From Symploca sp. SIO2E9 (GTDB taxonomy: Bacteria > Cyanobacteriota > Cyanobacteriia > Cyanobacteriales > Coleofasciculaceae), in NCBI GenBank assembly GCA_010692645.1, contig JAAHGS010000013.1, positions 18,741 through 82,740 of the forward strand: a DNA stretch of 64,000 bases, in the 5' to 3' direction. Below, piece by piece: positions 29,195 to 37,635 of this stretch. The notes below the pieces were generated by a model. The model did no database searches. It was given only the letters and a program-made list of their open reading frames with translations, and had not been told where the DNA came from. Each line of letters begins with the position of its first letter. Within the stretch, counting starts at the first letter, position 1. Made by a program: the position numbers and the translations under genes.

Positions 29195-29787
29195 GAAGTT
29201 TATCCATATTTATCTGCGAGGTACAGGTAATGACTAACTGGCTAGTTAAAAAGCTTAAGAGTTTATTATTCTCGGATTATGAAGCTGTTGGTAGAAAGAA
29301 AGACTTGCAACTCAACTCAGATAGCAGGGCTTACCAAGTAGAGTAGTCTGACAAACCACTATAAGTTTATTGATCAGTGATTGTATCAGGTAAATAGTCC
29401 TGGCAGGATTTCATGCTGGGTATCAAACTACTTCCCAACTAAATTTGTGACAACTAAGCAAAATTTTCTGTACTTAGAGCAAGTTTGAGTGCAACTAATT
29501 TCTCTATTTTGCTCAGATGCCAGGTGAGTTGTAACAGTTTTGACCAAGGCTTTTGCCTTGGAAGGCTCCAGGGCTTCCAGGCAGATGGCTTTTATGATTT
29601 CCTTTTCACTTCACCCCTTAAGGTACAAGCCCCGTCAGACAGGAAGGAAGGGGGAATGGAGTTGTCCAAGCTTCAATATTTCCCATAAACATAAAGCTAG
29701 GCGAGCCTTTGATATTCTGCCTTTTTTTGACAATCAATCGCTGGAAATTACTGGTCATAACCATTAACCAGAAGGAAAATAACCTTA
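29195..29787 (+). other. Long leader between riboswitch and TonB-dependent receptor
   Basis: About 590 nt with no recognisable gene. It contains hairpins such as CCAAGGCTTTTGCCTTGG near 29544 followed by GGAAGGCTCCAGGGCTTCC. No strong terminator with a T-run is obvious; GCCTTTTTTTGAC at about 29719 is the best T-tract but has only a weak stem. Short open frames here look accidental. Confidence 0.4.
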
Positions 29788-31899
29788 ATGTATACTAACC
29801 TTGCCGTTATTGCTTGGTTAACTAACTGTATCTGCCTGAGTTTAAGTGGGTTAACAATGATGTTTATGGGGGGCTGTGAAGTTAAGGCTCAAGAACCACT
29901 TTACGCTCAACAATCCTCTCCGAAACCGACAACTAACTCAGAAACCGAAGCTGAAAAAGAACCATTAGTTGAGGAACAAGCAGAAGAAATTGAAATTACG
30001 GTAACCGAGAAGCTATTAACTCAACCGCTCTACACTCCATTTCGTCAGGAAGGCACCCTCAGAGACTCTAGCCGTCCAGCTTATATAATCAACCGGGAAC
30101 AAATTGAAGCTCAAGGTGCCAGTACAGTACAAGAAGCCCTCAAATTCTTACCTGGAATTCTCAGTGATGGTACAGCAGGGGGGCAGTTGGGAGCGCTTAG
30201 TTCTCAATTCATCCGTGGGGGTAATACCGCTCAGACCTTAATTTTGTTAGATGGACGACCGATTAATGATGTTGGCTTTTTTGGTGGCTTCGATCTCTCG
30301 GAATTTACCACCGACGTAGTAGAACAGATTGAGGTAGTTCCCGGTGGTGGCTCAACCCTCTATGGTTCTGATGCTGTTGGTGGAGTGATTAACATCATTA
30401 CCCGTGTTGTGCCTAAACAACAAGAGATTGAAGCCAAACCTACTGTCGGTTTGGGTAGTTTTGGTTTCAATCAACAGGTGGTTCAGACCAATGGTCGCAC
30501 TGGGGATATCGGTTGGTTTTTGAGTTACAATCGCACGGAGTCGGAGAACGACTTCCCTTTCGAGATTGACAGAATTGATTTGGAAGATGAGCGTGACAAC
30601 GCCGATGTTCTGTACAACAATCTCAACTTGAAACTAGAGACAAACTTAGGCGATCGCAACCGTCTCATTTTCAATGCTTTATATCTCACCAAAGATTTCG
30701 GTGTGGCTGGGGGTGTTCCCATTCCTATTGATGGCAGTGCCGGAGAATTTAATAACCTTACCCCTGAGGCGAGGCAGTACACGGAAGAAGTCCTACTAGA
30801 TCTAAGCTGGCAAGCTAAATTGGGACAGGCAGATGATTCTCTGCTAACCAGTAGAATTTACGCCGATTTTCTCGATTACAATTTCACCAACCCTGACCCC
30901 AATACCTTTGGAACAAAAGATGATGTTGAGCGAACCAACCTAGGACTACAGGTGCAACATAACTGGCAATTAGCTGCCAACCAAAACCTGACCTATGGCT
31001 TTGATTATCGTAATGTTAATGCTGAAAATAATACCTTCAGCTTCGCCACTGAAACTAACACCGAGAACTATGAAGGCAATATTAGCCAAGGAGCAATTTT
31101 TGCTCTTTATGATATTGATTTATCTCCTAGTTTTAGCTTCAATTTGGGACTACGCCAAGATTTTAATAGCCTAGAAAATGGTTCATTCACTTCTCCTAGT
31201 TTGGGAGTACGTCTGGCTTTAGGAAAATCTACTACCCTCAGAACTAACTATGCTAAAAGTTTTAGAGCTCCTCAAATACTTAACCTGGAAGGATTGGCGG
31301 CTTTTGACGTAGTCGGCAATCCCGATTTGCAACCTGAACGAGGCAATAGTTTTGATATTGGTGTTGACCAGCAATTGGGAGATATTGGTTTACTGCGTTT
31401 AACACTCTTCGTCAATACCATCTCCGATTTAATAAATTTTGAGTTTGGCTCTCCTAGTACCTACACAAATATTGGCAAAGTGCGGACAACGGGGATTGAG
31501 GCCGAACTAAATGTCCAACTAGCCAACAATATCTATGCCTTCGCTAACTATACTTTGAATGAACCTGAGATTTTGGAAGATAGCAATCCGGTTCTCGAAA
31601 GTAATGAATTGAGTTTCCGTGGAGCTGATAGTCTGAATTTAGGACTAGCATATGAAACCAACCGAGGACTCTATGTTGGATTACTGCTGCATCATCTTAG
31701 TGAGTTTTTTACTAACAATAGTAATACAGAATCTCTGCCGGGATACACTACCTTGGATTTGAAGCTGCGATTGCCTGTAAGTAGTAATCTGGTATTCAAT
31801 GCCAGTTGGGACAATATTTTTGATCAACAGTATGAGGAATTTCCTGGTTTTCCGGGGGTAGGTAGCAGTGTTCGCATTGGTCTCAGTTCAGAATTTTAA
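29788..31899 (+). CDS. TonB-dependent receptor, probably BtuB-like
   Basis: The 703 residues start with an export signal (cleavage plausible after EVKA), then a TonB-box-like EEIEITVTE. The plug domain follows (STVQEALKFLPGILSDGTAGG, LLDGRPINDVGF, IEVVPGGGSTLYGSDAVGGVINIIT), then a beta-barrel ending in the typical terminal Phe (VRIGLSSEF). It belongs to the outer-membrane TonB-dependent transporters. Its position behind a cobalamin riboswitch argues for a corrinoid or cobalt substrate rather than a siderophore, although the sequence alone does not settle this. RBS candidate AGAAGG is about a dozen bases upstream. Confidence 0.9.
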   Translation: MYTNLAVIAWLTNCICLSLSGLTMMFMGGCEVKAQEPLYAQQSSPKPTTNSETEAEKEPLVEEQAEEIEITVTEKLLTQPLYTPFRQEGTLRDSSRPAYIINREQIEAQGASTVQEALKFLPGILSDGTAGGQLGALSSQFIRGGNTAQTLILLDGRPINDVGFFGGFDLSEFTTDVVEQIEVVPGGGSTLYGSDAVGGVINIITRVVPKQQEIEAKPTVGLGSFGFNQQVVQTNGRTGDIGWFLSYNRTESENDFPFEIDRIDLEDERDNADVLYNNLNLKLETNLGDRNRLIFNALYLTKDFGVAGGVPIPIDGSAGEFNNLTPEARQYTEEVLLDLSWQAKLGQADDSLLTSRIYADFLDYNFTNPDPNTFGTKDDVERTNLGLQVQHNWQLAANQNLTYGFDYRNVNAENNTFSFATETNTENYEGNISQGAIFALYDIDLSPSFSFNLGLRQDFNSLENGSFTSPSLGVRLALGKSTTLRTNYAKSFRAPQILNLEGLAAFDVVGNPDLQPERGNSFDIGVDQQLGDIGLLRLTLFVNTISDLINFEFGSPSTYTNIGKVRTTGIEAELNVQLANNIYAFANYTLNEPEILEDSNPVLESNELSFRGADSLNLGLAYETNRGLYVGLLLHHLSEFFTNNSNTESLPGYTTLDLKLRLPVSSNLVFNASWDNIFDQQYEEFPGFPGVGSSVRIGLSSEF

Positions 31900-31911
31900 G
31901 GAGAGTAGCTG

Positions 31912-32808
31912 ATGAGTGCATTTAATCGTTGGGTCACGCCGCTCAACTGCCGGGATACAGAACCTGCCTCCAGAAGCGGTACGATTGAATACGAGGATTT
32001 TTCCCCTCAGATCGATGTACTTGGTCCGATGTTGTACACTCTGTTTCAAGAACGTTGGCAGGAAGTGCAGCTAGGGCATGTGGTTGAGGGTAGCGTGCTG
32101 GAGTTGGAGTTTAGCCAGCCCCCTAAAATTTGCGTGGTTTACGATGGGTATCTCACTGTTGCTACCGAATCCTGGCATCTGCATTTGTGCGTAGAAGAAA
32201 ACCTGGGGGGTCCACATCAGAAAACCCCACCCAATCTACGCCAACAGCGTCTAGTTGGTCGCGCCGCCTTATATCGCGGCCTCAATGAGCGTGGTAAAGC
32301 ACGCAGTTGGGGGATTCAGTTCTGGAATGGGACGGGGGAAAAGATGATGAATCTGTTTTTGCCGAATCCGTTTCTGGGTGAGGAAGAAGACCTACTGCCG
32401 GAAAATAAGCCCTGTCTGGAGAAGCTGGCACTTTACGAAGAACTACGACAAATCTACGTTCAAGGAATCCGTCCGATTCCTTACACCACTAATCCCCTTA
32501 AGCGCCCCTATTTATCCGTCTGTCGTTCTAGTCGCTGCTATCCTTCGCGTAACTGGCAGCCTGTCTGTGAGGCAATGCAGCAGGCAGTGGCAGAAGCGGG
32601 ACTAGAAGTAAATGTAATTAGCTCTGGTTGTCTGGAGGTTTGCAAGTTAGGACCGGTGGTGTACTACTCAGGGGATGATCGCTCTCCCGAACTGCGCCAA
32701 CAAACCTGGTACACGCGAGTTAAACCAGGGGTGGCACGGCAAATTGTACAGGAACATTTGGTTAATGGTCGCAAACTAACAGCCCACCTCTATCCTCCAA
32801 AAAGTTAA
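31912..32808 (+). CDS. Protein with C-terminal 2Fe-2S thioredoxin-like ferredoxin domain
   Basis: The 298 residues lack a signal peptide, so the protein is cytoplasmic. The N-terminal ~190 residues are of unknown fold. The C-terminal ~100 contain the cysteine pattern of thioredoxin-like [2Fe-2S] ferredoxins: VCRSSRCYPSRNWQPVC, then ISSGCLEVCKLGPVVYY. The gene begins 12 bp after the TonB receptor stop, with GGAGAG before the ATG, and is part of the riboswitch operon. A reductase role in corrinoid handling is a reasonable inference but not shown. Confidence 0.8.
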   Translation: MSAFNRWVTPLNCRDTEPASRSGTIEYEDFSPQIDVLGPMLYTLFQERWQEVQLGHVVEGSVLELEFSQPPKICVVYDGYLTVATESWHLHLCVEENLGGPHQKTPPNLRQQRLVGRAALYRGLNERGKARSWGIQFWNGTGEKMMNLFLPNPFLGEEEDLLPENKPCLEKLALYEELRQIYVQGIRPIPYTTNPLKRPYLSVCRSSRCYPSRNWQPVCEAMQQAVAEAGLEVNVISSGCLEVCKLGPVVYYSGDDRSPELRQQTWYTRVKPGVARQIVQEHLVNGRKLTAHLYPPKS

Positions 32809-32834
32809 GTTTTTCTAGAAAAGGAGTTTTCTCT

Positions 32835-33440
32835 ATGCATTACAGCAAAATTGCTAGCCATTCACCGTTACTTAGGCTATCAGCTCGTTGGGAGGTAGCT
32901 TACCGTTCTGTGTCCCGGAGTAAATTCTGGTTCCTCTTGCTTACCGCCCTAGGCAGTCTCAGTAATGTTGTTTATACCTGCACAGTTCCTCTGGTGGGTT
33001 TTGGTGTGATCGCTGGAGCGACTCTTCCCCGTCACCGTGCTATTGCAACTATGATGACGATGTGGTTTGTAAACCAACTTTTGGGGTTCACCATTCACAG
33101 CTATCCCCAGACTCTCAACACCTTTACCTGGGGATTGGTACTAGGATTAGGGACGCTGTTGGTCGCGCTCCTAGCATCTATCAAACCTAGCTTCGGTCGT
33201 TCTCCTATGGGAAGTCATTATCTATGGTTGGCTGTCGCTTTAATAGGAGGATATGTTCTGTATGAGTGTGTCATTTGGCTGGCGGGATTTGCCTTGGGAG
33301 GTGTTGAAGGATTTACCCTGCCAATTTTGTGGGGCGTTTTTGCGGGAAATGCGGTGTGGGCGATCGCTCTTGGTTGTCTTCACAGCATTTTGCTCTGGGA
33401 TACCAGCCGTCAATCATCGCACGCTGTTTTGAAGCGTTAA
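32835..33440 (+). CDS. Multi-spanning membrane protein in the B12 operon
   Basis: The 201 residues contain about five hydrophobic segments (FWFLLLTALGSLSNVVYT; LVGFGVIAGATL; TFTWGLVLGLGTLLVALLA; LWLAVALIGGYVLYECVIWLAGFAL; LPILWGVFAGNAVWAIALGCLHSILLW). The size and helix density recall substrate-binding components of vitamin transporters, but I recognise no family motif. GGAG lies just before the ATG and the gap to the previous gene is only 26 bp, so it is co-transcribed under the cobalamin riboswitch. It is the best candidate here for an inner-membrane corrinoid or cobalt permease component (inference). Confidence 0.8.
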   Translation: MHYSKIASHSPLLRLSARWEVAYRSVSRSKFWFLLLTALGSLSNVVYTCTVPLVGFGVIAGATLPRHRAIATMMTMWFVNQLLGFTIHSYPQTLNTFTWGLVLGLGTLLVALLASIKPSFGRSPMGSHYLWLAVALIGGYVLYECVIWLAGFALGGVEGFTLPILWGVFAGNAVWAIALGCLHSILLWDTSRQSSHAVLKR

Positions 33441-33512
33441 CTCAACCAATACGTTAGATACTCAACGATTTCCAGGATAAGAAGATGATTCCAATTCCAC
33501 TAAATTAGTTTG

Positions 33513-33890
33513 TTGACACTCCCCGACCTGAAGGTACGGGGATTCTTGGGCTGATCTTGCCAAACTACTAGCTTCAAAGAACTAGCTTTTGGTCTTACAG
33601 AGCATACTTGAGCCTTTCAACTCACTCTGATAGCTTAAATTCCTGTGTGTCCCACAGTATTGATATATCGAGATTTGTCGAATTCTCGCCTAACGATTCC
33701 CACATTTGTACAAGATCTAGGATTTATACTACCAGGGCTCCGGATCAGGAATAGTCCGCTTGACCTACTTCGTCTTAATGCGTGCGCTTTACCACTAATA
33801 TTATTCTAGCTTTCAATCTCATTATTTATCAAGATTATTCCCCTAAAAAGCCGTCAAGCGAAGAACGGGGCTTGAATCCCATATTTTTGG
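33513..33890 (-). mobile_element. IS200/IS605-like relic without transposase or TnpB
   Basis: On the minus strand the element ends in GGGGAGTGTCAA after a hairpin made of CCCCG and CGGGG arms around ACCTGAAGGTA, a common right-end signature of cyanobacterial IS200/IS605 elements. The opposite edge GGGCTTGAATCCCATATTTTTGG matches the relic at 24862. No open frame survives inside. It could retain the sequence of a TnpB guide RNA (inference). Confidence 0.5.
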
Positions 33891-33919
33891 TCAAATAATC
33901 CAAGTTGAATTACCCTCAG

Positions 33920-34849
33920 CTAGCGTAGCTCCTGCGGGATAGAGTTACGCGCTGCTGCGAGCCCTTGCTCTGCCTTTGTCACCCACTGCCAATTGCCTTG
34001 AGCTTTGTAAAGATCTCTAGCGTATTGCAGCATTTGCTCGGCATCACTAAATCGATTCTGGCGTAGAAATACTAAACCAGCTGCGTAATAAGCATTGGCG
34101 TAGTTAGAGTTGGCAGTTGCAGCTTGCCGGAAAGCATCGAGAGCTGCCTCAAACTCTCCCTGATTGAACCAAATTGAACCTAGGCTGTAGTGTGCTTCTG
34201 AGTATTGGGGGTTGATTTGAATCGCACGCTGTAGCGCCTTTCTTGCTTGTTCTATTTTTCCCTGTTGCAAATAGGTGAGGCCTAGATGATATGCTGGCTC
34301 TGGAGCATTTCTACTCAATTGCGTCGCCCTCTTGAATTCCCTAATTGCTGGTTCTAGTTCTCCTCTCCTGGAGAGTACTAAACCTAGATTGTAATGAGCA
34401 ACTCCAAGATTGGGGTCAAGTTCGATTGCCCGTAACAAATCAGCTCGCGCCTGAATTAGGTTCTCAAGTTCCAAACGTGCTGCTCCCAAGTTAGCAAAAG
34501 CTAGAGCAAAACTGGGGTCAGTCTGTGTCGCTTGGTAAAAAGCCTGTTCTGACTCCCGCACTTGCCCCACCTGGCGCAAGGCTAACCCTAGGTTGTAGTG
34601 GGCAGGTGCTAGCTGTGGGTTAAGTTGAATCGCATTTCTAAAGGCTGCGATTGCTTCTGGTAGCTTGCCCTGTTCAATCCATACCAAACCCTGATTGAGC
34701 TGCTTAAGTGCTGCTGGTTGAGTTGGCTCTATGGTTGGTATGGAAGGCGATGAGGTTTGTGCCGCAAGTGGTAGAGTTACTAGCGTCATACTGCTACCAA
34801 GTAACAGCAAGCTCAACTCTATATATAAAACTATTCTACTACTTTCCAT
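33920..34849 (-). CDS. Exported TPR-repeat protein
   Basis: The 309 residues open with a signal peptide (LYIELSLLLLGSSMTLVTLPLAAQ, cleavage likely after AAQ). At least six TPR units of 34 residues follow (for example GLVWIEQGKLPEAIAAFRNAIQLNPQLAPAHYNLGLALRQVG, written here in two overlapping parts). It presumably acts as a periplasmic or membrane-surface protein-protein scaffold. There is no enzymatic domain and no operon partner, and its partner is unknown. Confidence 0.85.
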   Translation of the reverse strand: MESSRIVLYIELSLLLLGSSMTLVTLPLAAQTSSPSIPTIEPTQPAALKQLNQGLVWIEQGKLPEAIAAFRNAIQLNPQLAPAHYNLGLALRQVGQVRESEQAFYQATQTDPSFALAFANLGAARLELENLIQARADLLRAIELDPNLGVAHYNLGLVLSRRGELEPAIREFKRATQLSRNAPEPAYHLGLTYLQQGKIEQARKALQRAIQINPQYSEAHYSLGSIWFNQGEFEAALDAFRQAATANSNYANAYYAAGLVFLRQNRFSDAEQMLQYARDLYKAQGNWQWVTKAEQGLAAARNSIPQELR

Positions 34850-35392
34850 TGTAGAAAAATGTTACGTTTGCCTCTGCCAATTCATGCTTCTTTTTGAGAA
34901 AAATCGTTACAATTAGTTGTTTAAATTAATAAAAGTCTGATTATATTCATTAAATTAAGTCTAACTTAGATTTAAATGATGTTTGTCTTAAAAGAGATTA
35001 CGATTCTGATTAGGTTGAGAGCACCACGCGTTAAGCTCAGGGTTGAACTATAAATACCAGCTAGACAATTCCAAGTCGATAGTGGTTAGTCGATGGATGC
35101 CTTCATCCAAAACTTGCTCAAACTTTAGAAAGAAGAAACTGTCTCTAGCACTAGATGAGCGCAGATTTAACTCTGTTGCAAGTGCGGCTCACTGGTGACA
35201 GAGACTTAAATACCGCCATTAATTTTGCTCACGCGCGTCGTTGAGCCGTGTTTACCCTAAGGACTGGAGTAGCGCCTTCGCCTTCAGAATCAAGTGGGAA
35301 AAAGCAACTCAGTTATAACTTTTTGCGGGCATTGCTGCAAAACTGAGTACAAGTCTTTACTAGTTGAACATTAATGATTTTGAGGGAAAGTA
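34850..35392. other. Divergent intergenic region
   Basis: These 543 bp between the TPR gene and the EF-G-like gene are AT-rich near the TPR gene. No repeat, RNA or short gene stands out. GAGGGAAAG just before 35393 is the ribosome-binding site of the downstream gene. Confidence 0.4.
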
Positions 35393-37474
35393 ATGAACGA
35401 AAAAGTCGTTTCTGCTACCCGTAATGTGGCAATTGTCGGTCCGTATTTAAGTGGTAAAACCACTTTGTTAGAGAGCTTGTTGTCTGTAACTGGTGCTATT
35501 TCTCGCAAGGGCAATATTAAGGACGGCAATACCGTAGGTGATAGTGCAGCAGAGGCACGCGATCGCCACATGAGCGTAGAGGTAACTGTAGCTACTACAG
35601 AATATCAGGGTATTAGCTTCAACTTTCTAGATTGCCCAGGCTCGATTGAGTTTGCCCAAGAAACCTACAATGTTTTAATTGGCGTCGATGCCGCTGTCGT
35701 TGTTTGTGAACCAGTCGTCGAGCGCGTCCTAACGCTGTCTCCTCTATTTAAATTTCTCGATGATTGGGAAATTCCGCACCTATTATTTATTAACAAAGTA
35801 GACCGATTTAACAGTAATGGTGGTGCTTGGGGCAACTCTTATCGAGAATTGCTAGCCGCGATTAAATCGGTCTCAGCGCGTCCTTTGGTGTTGCACCAGT
35901 ACCCCATTGGAACAGGGGAACAGCTCACTGGATTTATTGATTTAGTCAGTGAACAGGCTTATCAGTACCACCCTGATGCCCCAGCTGATCCGGTACCACT
36001 GCCAGAGTCTTTGAAGGAGCAGGAGCAGGAGGCAAGGGCGCAATTACTCGAAACCTTGGCAGATTTTGATGACCATCTACTAGAAGAACTATTAGAAGAA
36101 ATTGAGCCTGCTCAAGAAGAAATTCTGCAAGACCTGAAAATGGAATTGGGTAGTGACCTAATTGTGCCAGTCTTCATGGGCGTCGCTGAGCGGGATTATG
36201 GTGTCAGGCATCTGATTGATGCCCTCTTGCGGGAAGCACCAACACCTGAGACTACTGCTAAGCGAAGGGAAATTGATGGTAATTCTGAGAAAGTAGTAGC
36301 ACAGGTACTTAAAACCTATTACACTCCCCAAGGTGGTAGGCTCTCATTAGTGCGCCTCTGGCAAGGTCAGCTTACGGAGGGCATGATTGTCAATAATATT
36401 CGTCCCAGTGGCTTGTACCGTCTGCAAGGTCAGCAATCTAAGTCAATATCGGGGGCTTCAGCAGGTGAAATTATTGCCCTAGGACGCCTAGAAGGTATGC
36501 AAACTGGGGCGACCCTAGTTGCTAACGGTGATAACCCAGGAAGGAAATTACCGCAAGCTGAACCACTTAAGCCAGTTTATGCTTTAGCAATTGCCCCAGA
36601 TAAGCGCAAAGACGAAGTCAAGCTTTCTGGGGCATTAACTAAGATGCTGGAAGAAGACCCTTCTCTAGCCTGGGAGCAACATGGTGACACTAATGAAATT
36701 ATCCTCTGGGGGCAGGGAGAGATTCACCTGCAAGTGGCTTTAGACCGACTGCGGCGTAAGTATAACCTACCGATGAGTACAGGTTTACCGCAAGTTCCCT
36801 ACAAAGAAACTATTCGTAAGCCAACCTCTTCCCACGGGCGCTACAAGCATCAAAGTGGTGGTCATGGTCAATTTGGCGATGTCTATCTTGAGATTAAACC
36901 CCAGCACCGTGGTGATGGCTTTGATTTCTCCGACACTATTGTCGGTGGTGTCGTGCCGAAGCAGTATATTCCTGGTGTAGAAACTGGTGTTCGAGAGTAT
37001 TTATCACAAGGACCTCTAGGCTTTCCAGTGGTGGATGTGGCAGTAACACTGACTAATGGCTCTTACCACTCTGTTGATAGCTCCGAACAAGCCTTTAAGC
37101 AGGCAGCACGCTTAGCAATGACCCAAGGAATGCCGAATTGCAAACCAATGCTGCTGGAACCAATTATGGCGATTGAAGTCAAGGCACCGATGGAATTCAC
37201 TTCCAAAGTGCTCCAGTTAGTAAGTGGGCGTCGTGGGCAAATTCTAGGCTATGAAGCTATTCCTGATTGGAAAGGCTGGGACTGTGTTTGTGGCTATCTC
37301 CCTCAAGCCGAGATGCAGGACTTCATTGTGGAGTTGCGATCGCTTACTCTCGGTACTGGTTTCTTCAACTGGGAGTACAATCATCTTCAGGAAGTTCCTG
37401 GCAAACTAGCTACAGGAGTCTTGCAAACTACTGGTCGCAGCAATGGTGATGGTAATGGTAATGGCAAACGCTAA
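35393..37474 (+). CDS. Elongation factor G-like GTPase (EF-G2 type)
   Basis: The 693 residues show all EF-G domains. The P-loop reads GPYLSGKTTLLESLL instead of the canonical AHIDAGKT-type. Switch motif DCPGSIEF replaces the usual DTPGHVDF, and NKVDRF is the NKxD motif. Domain IV (GGHGQFGDVYLEIKPQ; GGVVPKQYIPGVETGVREYLSQGPLGFPVVDVAV) and the C-terminal RRGQILGYEAIPDWKGWDCVCGYLP are present. These deviations fit the EF-G paralogue class common in cyanobacteria and actinobacteria rather than the main translocase. A Gly/Asn-rich tail (NGDGNGNGKR) ends the protein. Confidence 0.9.
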   Translation: MNEKVVSATRNVAIVGPYLSGKTTLLESLLSVTGAISRKGNIKDGNTVGDSAAEARDRHMSVEVTVATTEYQGISFNFLDCPGSIEFAQETYNVLIGVDAAVVVCEPVVERVLTLSPLFKFLDDWEIPHLLFINKVDRFNSNGGAWGNSYRELLAAIKSVSARPLVLHQYPIGTGEQLTGFIDLVSEQAYQYHPDAPADPVPLPESLKEQEQEARAQLLETLADFDDHLLEELLEEIEPAQEEILQDLKMELGSDLIVPVFMGVAERDYGVRHLIDALLREAPTPETTAKRREIDGNSEKVVAQVLKTYYTPQGGRLSLVRLWQGQLTEGMIVNNIRPSGLYRLQGQQSKSISGASAGEIIALGRLEGMQTGATLVANGDNPGRKLPQAEPLKPVYALAIAPDKRKDEVKLSGALTKMLEEDPSLAWEQHGDTNEIILWGQGEIHLQVALDRLRRKYNLPMSTGLPQVPYKETIRKPTSSHGRYKHQSGGHGQFGDVYLEIKPQHRGDGFDFSDTIVGGVVPKQYIPGVETGVREYLSQGPLGFPVVDVAVTLTNGSYHSVDSSEQAFKQAARLAMTQGMPNCKPMLLEPIMAIEVKAPMEFTSKVLQLVSGRRGQILGYEAIPDWKGWDCVCGYLPQAEMQDFIVELRSLTLGTGFFNWEYNHLQEVPGKLATGVLQTTGRSNGDGNGNGKR

Positions 37475-37498
37475 TTCCTAGGGGGTTAACGAAATTTT

Positions 37499-37547
37499 GG
37501 GTGGGATTTCTAGCTAAGAATCCAAAAAATCCCCCCACACCTTTTTT
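37499..37547 (+). terminator. Terminator of EF-G-like gene
   Basis: GGGTGGGATT at 37499 can pair with AATCCCCCCACACC near 37528-37541, and TTTTTTG follows directly. It lies just after the stop of the EF-G-like gene. Confidence 0.6.
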
Positions 37548-37561
37548 GTTTGCCCAATTAG

Positions 37562-37592
37562 AATCCGCGTCTTTTTAAAGCGCGGAGACTTC
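37562..37592 (-). terminator. Hairpin after carboxyl-terminal protease gene
   Basis: TCCGCG and CGCGGA flank TCTTTTTAAAG to make a compact hairpin about 45 bp past the stop of the minus-strand protease gene. It is a likely but weak terminator, since no strong T-run follows. Confidence 0.4.
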
Positions 37593-37635
37593 AATTAGTT
37601 GTCAATTCCTGATAATCTTTGAAAGATTCAGTACT

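Noticed and set aside
29485-29767. Two overlapping short open frames in the riboswitch leader
   Set aside because: No ribosome site, no recognisable domain, and the region is hairpin-rich non-coding leader.
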